Source: Mesobacillus persicus | GTDB taxonomy: Bacteria; Bacillota; Bacilli; Bacillales; Cytobacillaceae | NCBI RefSeq assembly: GCF_900109925.1 | Contig: NZ_FOBW01000004.1 | Location: forward strand, 62,001 to 126,000 | DNA length: 64,000 bases | Reading direction: 5' to 3' | Notes under the pieces: model-generated | What the model was told of the DNA's origin: nothing | What the model saw: only the letters and a program-made list of their open reading frames with translations | The model's database searches: none | Made by a program: the position numbers and the translations under genes | Shown here: one piece after another, positions 47,827-55,882 of the stretch | Position numbering within the stretch: position 1 is the stretch's first letter | Layout of the letters: every line of letters begins with the position of its first letter

Positions 47827-49137
47827 TTAAGCACGTGCTGGTGCAGGAACTCCAGTTGCTTTAAAAATTGCTTGATCAAGGTCCTCGATTAAATCCTCTA
47901 CATTTTCAATCCCAATTGATAGACGGATAAGGTCCTCCGGTACACCAGCGGCCTTTAAGCCTTCCGAATCCAATTGCTGATGGGTCGTACTCGCAGGATG
48001 AATGATAAGGCTTTTTGCATCACCGACATTGGCAAGATGCGACCAGAGTTCTACAGAATTAATCAGTTTAGCACCGACTTCTCTTCCACCTTCTATACCG
48101 AAGACGATAACTGAACCGGCCCCCTTAGGGAGATACTTATCAGCAAGTGCTTTATCTGGATGTGCCTCATGTCCCGGGTATGAAACCCAGTTAACGGCTG
48201 GATGTGCAACTAGATACTCTACTACTTTATTCGTGTTCGCAACATGCTCTTTCATTCTTACATGTAGCGTTTCTAAGCCTAGTGTTAATTGGAAAGCATT
48301 TTGCGGACTTAGCGCTGGTCCCATATCCCGAAGAAGCTGCACACGTGCCTTTGCGATATAAGCAGCTGCGCCAAGTGCTTCACTGTAAACCAAATCATGG
48401 TAACTTTCATCTGGAGTAGTGAATCCAGGGAATTTGGATGAATTCCAATCAAATTGCCCACCATCGACAATCACACCACCTAAAGTTGTACCATTACCAA
48501 GTAACCACTTTGTCGCTGAATGAATGACAATGTCTGCTCCATGTTCGATTGGACGGCATAAATAAGGCGTTGCAAATGTATTATCAATGATCAGCGGTAA
48601 TCCAGCATCATGTGCAATTTCAGCTGTTTTTTTAATATCAAGTACTCTTAAACTTGGGTTTCCAATTGTCTCGGCAAAGATTGCTTTTGTTTTATCAGTT
48701 ATTGCTGTTCGGAAATTTTCTGGATCGGAAGAATCAACAAATTTAACATTAATCCCATACTTAGGAAGAGTCACCGCAAACAGATTATAGGTCCCTCCAT
48801 ACAATTGCGAAGCAGCAACAATTTCGTCACCTGCATGGGCGAGATTCATTATTGCTAATGTTATTGCAGCCATTCCACTAGAAACTGCTAATGCTCCGAT
48901 TCCACCTTCTAGAGCGGCCACTCTTTCTTCAAAAACTGTCACAGTTGGATTATGTATTCGAGAATAGATGTAACCGTCTTCTTTTAAAGCAAACAAATTA
49001 GCCGCATGGTCTGTATCCTTGAACTGATATGCATTCGTCATATAAATGGGTAAAGCTCTTGCACCTGTAACTGGGTCAGCTTTCAAACCACCATGAACGC
49101 CTACTGTCTCTAATCGATAATTCTTTTTCTCTGTCAT
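47827..49137 (-). CDS. metY: O-acetylhomoserine sulfhydrylase (MetY)
   Basis: A 436-residue Cys/Met-metabolism PLP enzyme that makes homocysteine from O-acetylhomoserine and sulfide. The PLP lysine is in SATKWLLGNGTT; YSRIHNPT and the long insert with FPGFTTPDESYHDL are typical of MetY rather than cystathionine synthases. RBS gggagagatgagaa. It is upstream of metN on the same strand but separated by the metNIQ promoter and riboswitch. No S-box is found upstream of metY itself. Confidence 0.93.
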   Translation of the reverse strand: MTEKKNYRLETVGVHGGLKADPVTGARALPIYMTNAYQFKDTDHAANLFALKEDGYIYSRIHNPTVTVFEERVAALEGGIGALAVSSGMAAITLAIMNLAHAGDEIVAASQLYGGTYNLFAVTLPKYGINVKFVDSSDPENFRTAITDKTKAIFAETIGNPSLRVLDIKKTAEIAHDAGLPLIIDNTFATPYLCRPIEHGADIVIHSATKWLLGNGTTLGGVIVDGGQFDWNSSKFPGFTTPDESYHDLVYSEALGAAAYIAKARVQLLRDMGPALSPQNAFQLTLGLETLHVRMKEHVANTNKVVEYLVAHPAVNWVSYPGHEAHPDKALADKYLPKGAGSVIVFGIEGGREVGAKLINSVELWSHLANVGDAKSLIIHPASTTHQQLDSEGLKAAGVPEDLIRLSIGIENVEDLIEDLDQAIFKATGVPAPARA

Positions 49138-49190
49138 TTCTCATCTCTCCCATTTTTCTTTTTTTACTGTTTTTACATTTATTACTCTTG

Positions 49191-49340
49191 AACATGGAGT
49201 GGTTGATTTCCGCTCCATGTTGCTCGCTCACTCAATGGCTTCCTCGATTATGCCCACTGACGAGAAAATGCGCACTTCATTTTCGAGGAGTCTCGCACCT
49301 TCAGCGCCAATCAACCGGTTTCAACCAAAGTTGTTAATCA
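49191..49340 (+). repeat. Repeat family B, diverged copy
   Basis: GGTTGATTTCCGCTCC at the left and GCGCCAATCAACC at the right are the outer motifs of the family; the middle is degenerate (gcttcctcg, gaggagtctcgcacc). It fills most of the gap upstream of metY; no other feature was seen in 49138-49464. Confidence 0.7.
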
Positions 49341-49464
49341 AAAAAATCGGAATAATGGTTATCATTTCACAAAGAAAACTTAAGAAACCACGCATTAAAT
49401 TAGTTCGAGCATAGCACCCAGTACCCTATCAGTCAATTTATTATTTGATAATTTCGAAAAGTAT

Positions 49465-49803
49465 TCAATAACTGCTTTTCCCTGTTAAAAAAAATAAAGA
49501 TTCCAGCATTAATTGGTTTCGGAAACTACCAGATATATGGAACTTTTCATATCTTGCGCCTTCCCTTAGCTTTATGTTTCCCTCTAGTAAGGAGTGGATG
49601 ACATCTGTCTTTCCCTGAATCCTCACACTTGGGGAACCTCCAGGCACTCCTGACGTTAAACTAATAATTCCATCATCGATAACTAGCCCAAAGTTTTCTT
49701 TCTCAGTTTCAATGGCTACTTCTAACTTTTGATGATTCAGTAGTTTTATAACATGCTGTTTATTTCCCATATTTTCAACCGAGTGTACAATTTTTTTATC
49801 CAA
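49465..49803 (-). CDS. yusD: YusD-like protein, SCP2 sterol-carrier-like fold
   Basis: A 112-residue protein resembling the SCP2 domain (residues about 15-105, with GLVIDDGIISLTSG and SLLEGNIKLREG). SCP2 domains bind lipids. The TTG at 49803 is 9 nt after aaaggggg and is chosen over TTG 49812, which touches the RBS. Position next to yusE/yusF supports the name. Confidence 0.75.
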   Translation of the reverse strand: MDKKIVHSVENMGNKQHVIKLLNHQKLEVAIETEKENFGLVIDDGIISLTSGVPGGSPSVRIQGKTDVIHSLLEGNIKLREGARYEKFHISGSFRNQLMLESLFFLTGKSSY

Positions 49804-49898
49804 GCCGTTCAACCCCCTTTGAAAGGGATATTCGATTCAACAACTCAGTGTCCTGTCTAATTCCTTCGACAATAACTTGCATGATCCTAGGTTTAAGA

Positions 49899-49929
49899 CA
49901 AAAAAAGACAATACCTATGGCATTGTCTT
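49899..49929 (-). terminator. Terminator of the yusG-yusF-yusE group
   Basis: 8-bp stem aagacaat / attgtctt with T7 on the minus strand, about 50 nt after the yusE stop. Confidence 0.75.
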
Positions 49930-49975
49930 AAGATTTCCCGAGAAATATGTCATATTTAGTGAAGAGATAGGGGGA

Positions 49976-50287
49976 TTAGAGCAGATGTTGATTCACTTTA
50001 TCTTGAAGAAATAAAACAGAATGAAAAGCAAATACTTTCTCAACGATCACACCATCTTTTATGATTAGTAAACACGGCACGCTAATAACTTCAAATTGTT
50101 TAGCTAATTCGGGCATATAATTCAAGTCTGCTTTTCCTATTTTTATTGTAGGTGTCAGCTGTGCAACGACCTCTAACATTTTACTGGCCATTTGGCATGT
50201 CCCACATATAGGGGTATAAAAATAAATAAGCCCTGTTTTTTCAGTACTAATAAAGCGTGCTATATCTTCCTTCGATAAATCAATCAA
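49976..50287 (-). CDS. yusE: Thioredoxin-like protein YusE
   Basis: A 103-residue thioredoxin-fold protein with active site C28-G-T-C31 in place of the usual CGPC, and cis-Pro segment SVPCLLI. It may act as a thiol-disulfide oxidoreductase in the cytosol. TTG start, 7 nt after yusF. Confidence 0.86.
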   Translation of the reverse strand: MIDLSKEDIARFISTEKTGLIYFYTPICGTCQMASKMLEVVAQLTPTIKIGKADLNYMPELAKQFEVISVPCLLIIKDGVIVEKVFAFHSVLFLQDKVNQHLL

Positions 50288-50294
50288 CTTTTAC

Positions 50295-50648
50295 TCATCC
50301 TTTTTCTAGATACTCTGCATGGACATCAATATTAGCCCCTAAAAGAACGGTAGCTAAATGCTTTTCTGGAGCAGTTGCAACTTCACGGTACATTCGGTCA
50401 ATATATAAATGACTTGCTTCAGGGAATTCCCGTTTAAACTGTTTTCTTAACTTTTCGCCAGAATCATCAGCATCAACTAGGATATATACGTCTTTAAAAA
50501 ACAAGTCCTCAATTAATTCATCAAGCTTTGAAAGTCCAATTGTTCCATTTGTACAGATAATGTCCACTGGTTCATTTAAGATAGTTTGGATCTTCTTTTT
50601 ATCTGAAGAACCTTCTACAATGATTACTTTATTCCATTCCTCCGTCAT
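50295..50648 (-). CDS. yusF: Toprim-domain protein YusF
   Basis: A 117-residue stand-alone Toprim domain. The catalytic glutamate is in VEGSSDK and the acidic pair in LVDADDSGE. Related to RNase M5, which matures 5S rRNA, but shorter; activity is unknown. RBS ggcggtggttat. Confidence 0.87.
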   Translation of the reverse strand: MTEEWNKVIIVEGSSDKKKIQTILNEPVDIICTNGTIGLSKLDELIEDLFFKDVYILVDADDSGEKLRKQFKREFPEASHLYIDRMYREVATAPEKHLATVLLGANIDVHAEYLEKG

Positions 50649-50800
50649 ATAACCACCGCCAAACCGACATTTCTATATACTATTTTAATCATTGCAAAAG
50701 AGATTGTGCAGTTAAACTAACTTTATACCCATTTTCACGCTTTTAGAACAGATTTGCAAAAGATTTGTCCTAATAAATAAACATATGATATATATAAGCA

Positions 50801-50828
50801 AAAACAGCGGAAGTGCATCCGCTGTTTT
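50801..50828 (-). terminator. Terminator of yusG
   Basis: 11-bp perfect stem aaaacagcgga / tccgctgtttt directly after the yusG stop; minus-strand tail tgcttat. Confidence 0.75.
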
Positions 50829-50831
50829 CAC

Positions 50832-51071
50832 TTAGCACCAGCCACCCTCATCACAGTCCGTATAGCGCGGTTCGTCCTGTCCTGGAACGTAGACATTCTG
50901 GTATATTTTCTGCTGGTCTATTTCAAAATGGTGCTCTAATTTAAATTCACTGCCTTCAGGCAATGATATAGCGCCGATTCTGTCATTATCTAAATAAAGC
51001 TCGATTGCTCCATTTTTCACTTTCCCTACAACACGATCCGTAACGTCCAGCTTCTTTGGTTCCAATGTCAT
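50832..51071 (-). CDS. yusG: YusG family protein (DUF2553)
   Basis: A 79-residue small protein; beta-rich, ends with an acidic and Cys-containing tail (DCDEGGWC). ATG 51071 follows gaggtgaatgta; GTG 51080 lies in that RBS. Belongs to DUF2553 by sequence and by position upstream of yusF. Function unknown. Confidence 0.82.
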   Translation of the reverse strand: MTLEPKKLDVTDRVVGKVKNGAIELYLDNDRIGAISLPEGSEFKLEHHFEIDQQKIYQNVYVPGQDEPRYTDCDEGGWC

Positions 51072-51214
51072 TACATTCACCTCATCTTTATCTAGTGTGT
51101 TTATTTTGTCCGAATATCGGCGTGGGAAAGATGGTAATTATCGGTTTCTCGTTAATGGTGTACCTCTTCAACTAAATCAAAAGATTTTAAGGGGGATAGG
51201 GCATTATTATTTTC

Positions 51215-51390
51215 ACTTAGGCGACCTTGTTGAGCTTGGTGACCTTTCTTCTGGGTTTGAATACTAGATAGGGCACCAATCACCGCTATTGGTGACCTTT
51301 CTTCCGGGTTCGGGACACAGATAGGGCACCAATCTCCGTTATTGGTGACCTTTCTTCCGGGTTTGAATATGAGATAGGGCGCCAATGTTA
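51215..51390 (+). repeat. 53-bp tandem repeat array, about three units (family T)
   Basis: gggcaccaat or gggcgccaat begins at 51271, 51324 and 51377, 53 bp apart, with attggtgacctttctt in each unit. The hairpin CACCAAT / ATTGGTG and its downstream acctttctt are the same as in the array at 37.9 kb, but the linkers differ (ccgggttcgggacacagata here). Confidence 0.92.
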
Positions 51391-51411
51391 GATTCGAACG
51401 TGAGTTAGGAG

Positions 51412-51444
51412 CGAAAAAAACAGCACCCTCTTACAAGAGGATGC
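51412..51444 (-). terminator. Terminator of gcvH
   Basis: 10-bp stem gcaccctctt / aagaggatgc with one mismatch, T8 on the minus strand, 11 nt after gcvH. Confidence 0.85.
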
Positions 51445-51454
51445 CGTTCATTCT

Positions 51455-51835
51455 TTATTCTTTTATCATTGCTTCATATTCTTCAGCCGTCATTAATTTA
51501 TCTACATCGCTAGCATCAGATGGCTCAACAACAACCATCCAAGCCTTTTCATAAGGGGAGTCATTTACAAATTCAGGACTGTCGTTTAGATCTTCATTTA
51601 CTTCAACAACCTTACCACTCACTGGTGCGTAAAGTTCTGAAACCGTTTTAACAGACTCTACGCTTCCAAAAGGCTCGTCGGCGGTGATTTCATCCCCAAC
51701 TTCTGGAAGTTCAACAAACACAATGTCCCCAAGTTCTGATTGAGCAAATTCAGTGATTCCAATACGTAACTTTTCACCTTCTGTTTTAACCCACTCGTGC
51801 TCTTTTGAATAACGCAATTCTTTTGGTGTTGCCAT
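51455..51835 (-). CDS. gcvH: Glycine cleavage system H protein
   Basis: A 126-residue lipoyl-domain protein. The lipoylated lysine is K63 in [15 protein letters not shown]. Besides carrying aminomethyl groups in glycine cleavage, in Bacillus it passes lipoyl groups to other complexes. The gcvT/P genes are not in this window. RBS ggagggatttagtt. lipA lies 21 kb away. Confidence 0.96.
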   Translation of the reverse strand: MATPKELRYSKEHEWVKTEGEKLRIGITEFAQSELGDIVFVELPEVGDEITADEPFGSVESVKTVSELYAPVSGKVVEVNEDLNDSPEFVNDSPYEKAWMVVVEPSDASDVDKLMTAEEYEAMIKE

Positions 51836-51883
51836 AACTAAATCCCTCCATTTTTATGAATTTCGATTTACATCGATGTTTCC

Positions 51884-52243
51884 CTATTTAAGCCATGCTT
51901 GTTCGTAGTCAGCCTCTTTAAAACCAACCGTTACTTTTTCTCCATCTGTTAGCAGTGGTCGCTTGATCAACATGCCATCTGAAGCTAATAGTTCTAACAA
52001 CTCAGATTCATCGGCTGTTTTCACTTTATCCTTCAAGCCTAGCTCGCGATACTTCTGTCCACTCGTATTAAAGAATTTCTTCAACTCAAGACCACTATTT
52101 TTATAAAGAGTCTCGAGTTCTGTTTTAGACGGAGGGTTCTCAACAATATGTACTTCTTTGTATTCAATTCCATTTGCATCTAGCCACTTTTTTGCATTAC
52201 GGCATGTCCCACATTTAGGATACCAGTAAAAGGTTAATGCCAT
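51884..52243 (-). CDS. yusI: ArsC/Spx-family protein YusI
   Basis: A 119-residue thioredoxin-fold protein of the ArsC/Spx superfamily with C11-G-T-C14 near the N-terminus (YPKCGTCRNAKKWL) and LIKRPLL further on. It could be a reductase or a regulator; there is no ars operon nearby. RBS aggtgg. Confidence 0.87.
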   Translation of the reverse strand: MALTFYWYPKCGTCRNAKKWLDANGIEYKEVHIVENPPSKTELETLYKNSGLELKKFFNTSGQKYRELGLKDKVKTADESELLELLASDGMLIKRPLLTDGEKVTVGFKEADYEQAWLK

Positions 52244-52380
52244 CACTCCACCACCTATTTTATCATTACCTTTATAAATCCCTCTAAACGGATATTAACA
52301 TAAAAGAACCTAAAAATTCTAATTTTGTGATGAAATCTTCGTCAATTCTTTTCAATATTAAAGTGTGCTCAAAACAAAGA

Positions 52381-52405
52381 CAGGCCCCCAATAGAAAGGG
52401 ACCTG
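52381..52405 (-). terminator. Terminator of fadE
   Basis: 8-bp stem with one mismatch (caggcccc / gggacctg) and tctttgtttt on the minus strand, 16 nt after the fadE stop. Confidence 0.7.
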
Positions 52406-52420
52406 CGTAATGATTATGTT

Positions 52421-54208
52421 TTATACGACAAAACGCTCAGCTTCGATTAGCTTATCAGCTGCTTCACGCTTCTTAGGGATCACGTTAATTGGTGTGTAGC
52501 GTGTAAGTTTACGGAATGCAGACAATAGCATACGGAGAGTATCTCCTTCTTCAGCTGCAACAAGCGTTTCTTTTGCATCTTGCTCAATCTTAATGAAAGC
52601 TTCTTGACAGAAAATTTCTGTGTAAAGAACCTTCTGCTTGCTCTTTTCAAGTCCATCCTTCTGAATAGCCTTTTCAGTACGAAGAACAACTGACTCCATT
52701 GCGAACGCTTGAGATACCATATCAGCTATGTTTACAAGAATTTCTTGTTCTTTATCAAGTGCTTTGCCGAACTTTTGAGCAGCTAAGCCCATCGCTAGTA
52801 AAGCAATCTTCTTCGCGTTAGCCACAAGGTACTTCTCCTGTCCTAAAGGCTCTGTGCCTGGCTCTTCTGGCATCATCATCATTAGTTCCTCTTGAAGCTT
52901 TTGAGCTACTTGGAATAATGGAAGCTCACCTTTAAATGCTTTACGCATATAAGTGCCTGGAACTAACATACGGTTGATTTCATTTGTACCTTCAAAGATA
53001 CGGTTGATACGTGCATCACGATAAGCGCGCTCAATTTCATACTCTTGCATGAAGCCGTAACCACCATGAATCTGAACGCCTTCGTCTACAACATGGTCAA
53101 GGGTTTCAGAAGCAAATACCTTATTTAATGAACACTCAATTGCATACTCGGCAACAGCTGCAGCGACTTTGTGACCATCATTTAGGTCTTCAGCTGACAT
53201 TTGACCCATGCTGTCTTCGTAAAGACCGACTGTACGGTATACGGAGCTTTCTGTCGCATAGATTTCAGAAGCAAGAGTGGCTAATTTTTCCTTTGTTAGG
53301 TTAAATTGAGCAATTGGAGTCTTAAACTGTTGACGTTGATTTGCGTATTTTACAGTCAGGTTAAACGCCTTTTTAGAACCACCGATTCCACCAACACCTA
53401 ACTTATAACGACCGATATTTAAGATATTGAATGCAATCATGTGACCTTTTCCTGGTTCGAAAAGAAGGTTTTCTACTGGTACTGGAACATCTTCAAGAAT
53501 CAATGTACGTGTAGAAGAACTCTTGATTCCCATTTTCTTTTCCTCTGCTCCAGTAGATACACCAGCGAACTCACGCTCAACGATGAAAGCAGTGAAGTGC
53601 TCCCCATCAATTTTTGCATAAACAACAAACACATCTGCAAAACCTGCATTTGTAATCCATTGCTTTTCTCCGTTAAGGATATAGTGTGTTCCTTCTGCAT
53701 TTAGTTTCGCAGTTGTTCTTGCACCTAGTGCATCAGATCCAGATCCTGGCTCAGTCAAAGCATAAGCAGCAATTTTCTCACCTGTTGCTAAAGCCGGTAA
53801 ATATTTTGCCTTTTGTTCCTTGTTTCCAAAAAGGACAATTGGTAATGATCCAATCCCAACGTGTGCACCGTGAGATAAAGAGAAACCACCGGAACCAGAC
53901 ATTTTTTCAGTAATAAGGGAAGAACTGATTTTATCTAGCTCAAGACCGCCGTATTCTTCAGGAACATCCGCTCCAAGTAATCCAAGTTCGCCAGCTTGCT
54001 TCAATAGTTTAACCGTGCGATCAAACTCATGGTTTTCAAGATGTTCGATTTGTGGACGCACTTCACCTTCAACGAAATCCTCCGTTGTCTTTGCAATCAT
54101 GATTTGTTCATCAGTGAAATCTTCAGGAGTAAAAATTTGGTCAGGTGTTACTTCCTCGATTAAGAAGCTTCCGCCTTTAAGCAATTTCTTTTCAGTTGGA
54201 TTTGCCAT
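52421..54208 (-). CDS. fadE: Acyl-CoA dehydrogenase FadE (YusJ)
   Basis: A 595-residue FAD enzyme of the long acyl-CoA dehydrogenase type, with a C-terminal extension of about 200 residues. It does the first step of beta-oxidation. Markers are ALTEPGSGSDA, GEKQWITNAGFAD and YGFMQEYEIERAYRDARINRIFEGTNEINR-like core, here quoted only as ERAYRDARINRIFEGT. The ATG at 54208 follows gaattggaggaaatacaa. Third gene of fadN-fadA-fadE. Confidence 0.94.
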   Translation of the reverse strand: MANPTEKKLLKGGSFLIEEVTPDQIFTPEDFTDEQIMIAKTTEDFVEGEVRPQIEHLENHEFDRTVKLLKQAGELGLLGADVPEEYGGLELDKISSSLITEKMSGSGGFSLSHGAHVGIGSLPIVLFGNKEQKAKYLPALATGEKIAAYALTEPGSGSDALGARTTAKLNAEGTHYILNGEKQWITNAGFADVFVVYAKIDGEHFTAFIVEREFAGVSTGAEEKKMGIKSSSTRTLILEDVPVPVENLLFEPGKGHMIAFNILNIGRYKLGVGGIGGSKKAFNLTVKYANQRQQFKTPIAQFNLTKEKLATLASEIYATESSVYRTVGLYEDSMGQMSAEDLNDGHKVAAAVAEYAIECSLNKVFASETLDHVVDEGVQIHGGYGFMQEYEIERAYRDARINRIFEGTNEINRMLVPGTYMRKAFKGELPLFQVAQKLQEELMMMMPEEPGTEPLGQEKYLVANAKKIALLAMGLAAQKFGKALDKEQEILVNIADMVSQAFAMESVVLRTEKAIQKDGLEKSKQKVLYTEIFCQEAFIKIEQDAKETLVAAEEGDTLRMLLSAFRKLTRYTPINVIPKKREAADKLIEAERFVV

Positions 54209-54360
54209 TTGTATTTCCTCCAATTCATTCTTTTATTTACACTTTATAAACATCCTTTTAAGTAAAATCCTAGGCAAGCCCTAAGTTGGGTATGCCTGGA
54301 TCATAAAATCAACACACAGGTTTGTATACTTTGTTGTTTTCTATAGATTTTAGAACATTA

Positions 54361-54505
54361 ACAAGTCCGTTCCATTTCGCTCCAGACACTTGCTTTCCGC
54401 GGGGAGGAAGTCGAGCCTCCTCGGCTTCGCCTGTGGGGTCTCGACCTTTCCTCTTCATCCCGCAGGAGTCAAGTGTCTTCCGCTACATTCCACTACTGTT
54501 ATGGG
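54361..54505 (+). repeat. Repeat family B, full-core copy
   Basis: ttccatttcgctccagacacttgctttccgcg on the left and cccgcaggagtcaagtgtcttccgct on the right (quoted in meaning: ACACTTG/CAAGTGT and CCGCGG.../CCCGCAGG arms pair). The core gagcctcctcggcttcgcctgtgggg parallels the 23.0 kb copy. Terminal inverted repeats are not found here. Lies between fadA and fadE. Confidence 0.8.
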
Positions 54506-54555
54506 AATTAATATTAAAAAGCATCAATCTTTACGAAAAGATTCATCTAAAAAGA

Positions 54556-55731
54556 CTATAAAAGTTCAAATACTCCAGCGGCACCCATTCCGCCACCAAT
54601 ACACATTGTTACGACACCAAATTGAACATTGCGACGTTTCATTTCATGGATAAGGGATAATGTTAATTTTGCACCTGAACAGCCTAGTGGGTGTCCTAGC
54701 GCTATTGCCCCACCGTTTACATTGACGATGTCCTCGTTCAACCCTAGCTGTCTAACAACCTGGATTGATTGAGATGCAAACGCCTCGTTTAGTTCAAACA
54801 AGCCTACGTCTGAAAGCTCAAGGCCAGCTAGTTTTAATGCCTTAGGAATCGCAACAATTGGCCCGATGCCCATGATTTCAGGTGGTACTCCACCGAGTGC
54901 AAAGGAACGGAATTTCGCCATTGGAGCTAAGCCTAAAGAATCTGCTTTTTCACGGTCCATAACCATAACAGCAGCGGCACCATCACTTGTTTGTGAGGAG
55001 TTTCCAGCTGTTACACTACCAGTTACCGAGAATGCAGGGCGTAATTTCCCTAGTACTTCTAGCGTAGTACCTGGACGTACCCCTTCATCTTGTGTGAATT
55101 GAAAGCTTCTTTCGACAGGCTTATTGTCCTTACCAACTGAAGTGACTGTTACGTCAACTGGTACGGTTTCGTCTGCAAACTTGCCTTCCTGAAGTGCCTT
55201 TGCTGCACGCTGATGACTTCTAACCGCAAAAGCATCTTGTTCTTCTCTAGTAATTCCATATTTTTTTGCTACTGCCTCTGCTGTGTGCCCCATTCCCATA
55301 TAGTACTCAGGTGCCGTTTCAGCAAGCTTGGCATTCGGACGCATAACATGGCCACTCATTGGAACCATGCTCATTGATTCAGCGCCACCAGCAATGATTG
55401 TATCAGCATGACCTAGCATAATTTTTTCTGCACCAGTTGCAATCGTCTGTAGGCCTGAAGAACAGAAACGATTGACCGTAACTGCTGGTACCTCGTAAGA
55501 CAATCCCGCAAGTGCGCCAATGTTTCGCGCCATATTTAAGCCTTGCTCGGCTTCAGGCATCGCACAGCCGATAATTAAGTCATCTATATTCCCCTCATAA
55601 TTACCCGCACGCTTCAATGTCTCTTTTACAACAAGAGCTCCAAGATCATCTGGACGTACATTTGCCAATGATCCTTTTTTCGCTCTCCCGACCGGGGTCC
55701 GAGCTCCGGCAACAATTACCGCTTCTCTCAT
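54556..55731 (-). CDS. fadA: Acetyl-CoA acyltransferase (thiolase) FadA
   Basis: A 391-residue thiolase that cleaves 3-ketoacyl-CoA. The nucleophile is C90 in [23 protein letters not shown] and CIGGGMGAA hold the other catalytic residues. RBS cggagggaatgga. Works with FadN and FadE in beta-oxidation. Confidence 0.95.
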   Translation of the reverse strand: MREAVIVAGARTPVGRAKKGSLANVRPDDLGALVVKETLKRAGNYEGNIDDLIIGCAMPEAEQGLNMARNIGALAGLSYEVPAVTVNRFCSSGLQTIATGAEKIMLGHADTIIAGGAESMSMVPMSGHVMRPNAKLAETAPEYYMGMGHTAEAVAKKYGITREEQDAFAVRSHQRAAKALQEGKFADETVPVDVTVTSVGKDNKPVERSFQFTQDEGVRPGTTLEVLGKLRPAFSVTGSVTAGNSSQTSDGAAAVMVMDREKADSLGLAPMAKFRSFALGGVPPEIMGIGPIVAIPKALKLAGLELSDVGLFELNEAFASQSIQVVRQLGLNEDIVNVNGGAIALGHPLGCSGAKLTLSLIHEMKRRNVQFGVVTMCIGGGMGAAGVFELL

Positions 55732-55752
55732 TCCATTCCCTCCGTTTCTATT

Positions 55753-55835
55753 AAAAAGCGCAAGCGCCTCGTCCAGTCCCGCAAGTCATAACTATTTAGG
55801 CTTATGACGAGTGGGACTTGGCGCTAAAGCTGAAT
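55753..55835 (+). repeat. Dispersed repeat family A, short hairpin copy
   Basis: Starts aaaaagcgcaagcgcct and ends ggcgctaaagctga. The whole element pairs: AGCGCC/GGCGCT, AGTCCC/GGGACT and GTCATAA/TTATGAC. It is the simplest copy, a single long hairpin, in the fadN-fadA gap. Confidence 0.8.
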
Positions 55836-55882
55836 TCATGAAAACCCATACTTAACTAGTGAATTTGTAAGCTAGTAACCTG

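Noticed and set aside
47599-47892. 97-codon plus-strand frame across the S-box
   Set aside because: It crosses the riboswitch and the metY end on the opposite strand; no coding support.
51152-51385. 77-codon open frame on the minus strand
   Set aside because: It runs through the 53-bp repeat array and encodes only the translated repeat; no RBS.
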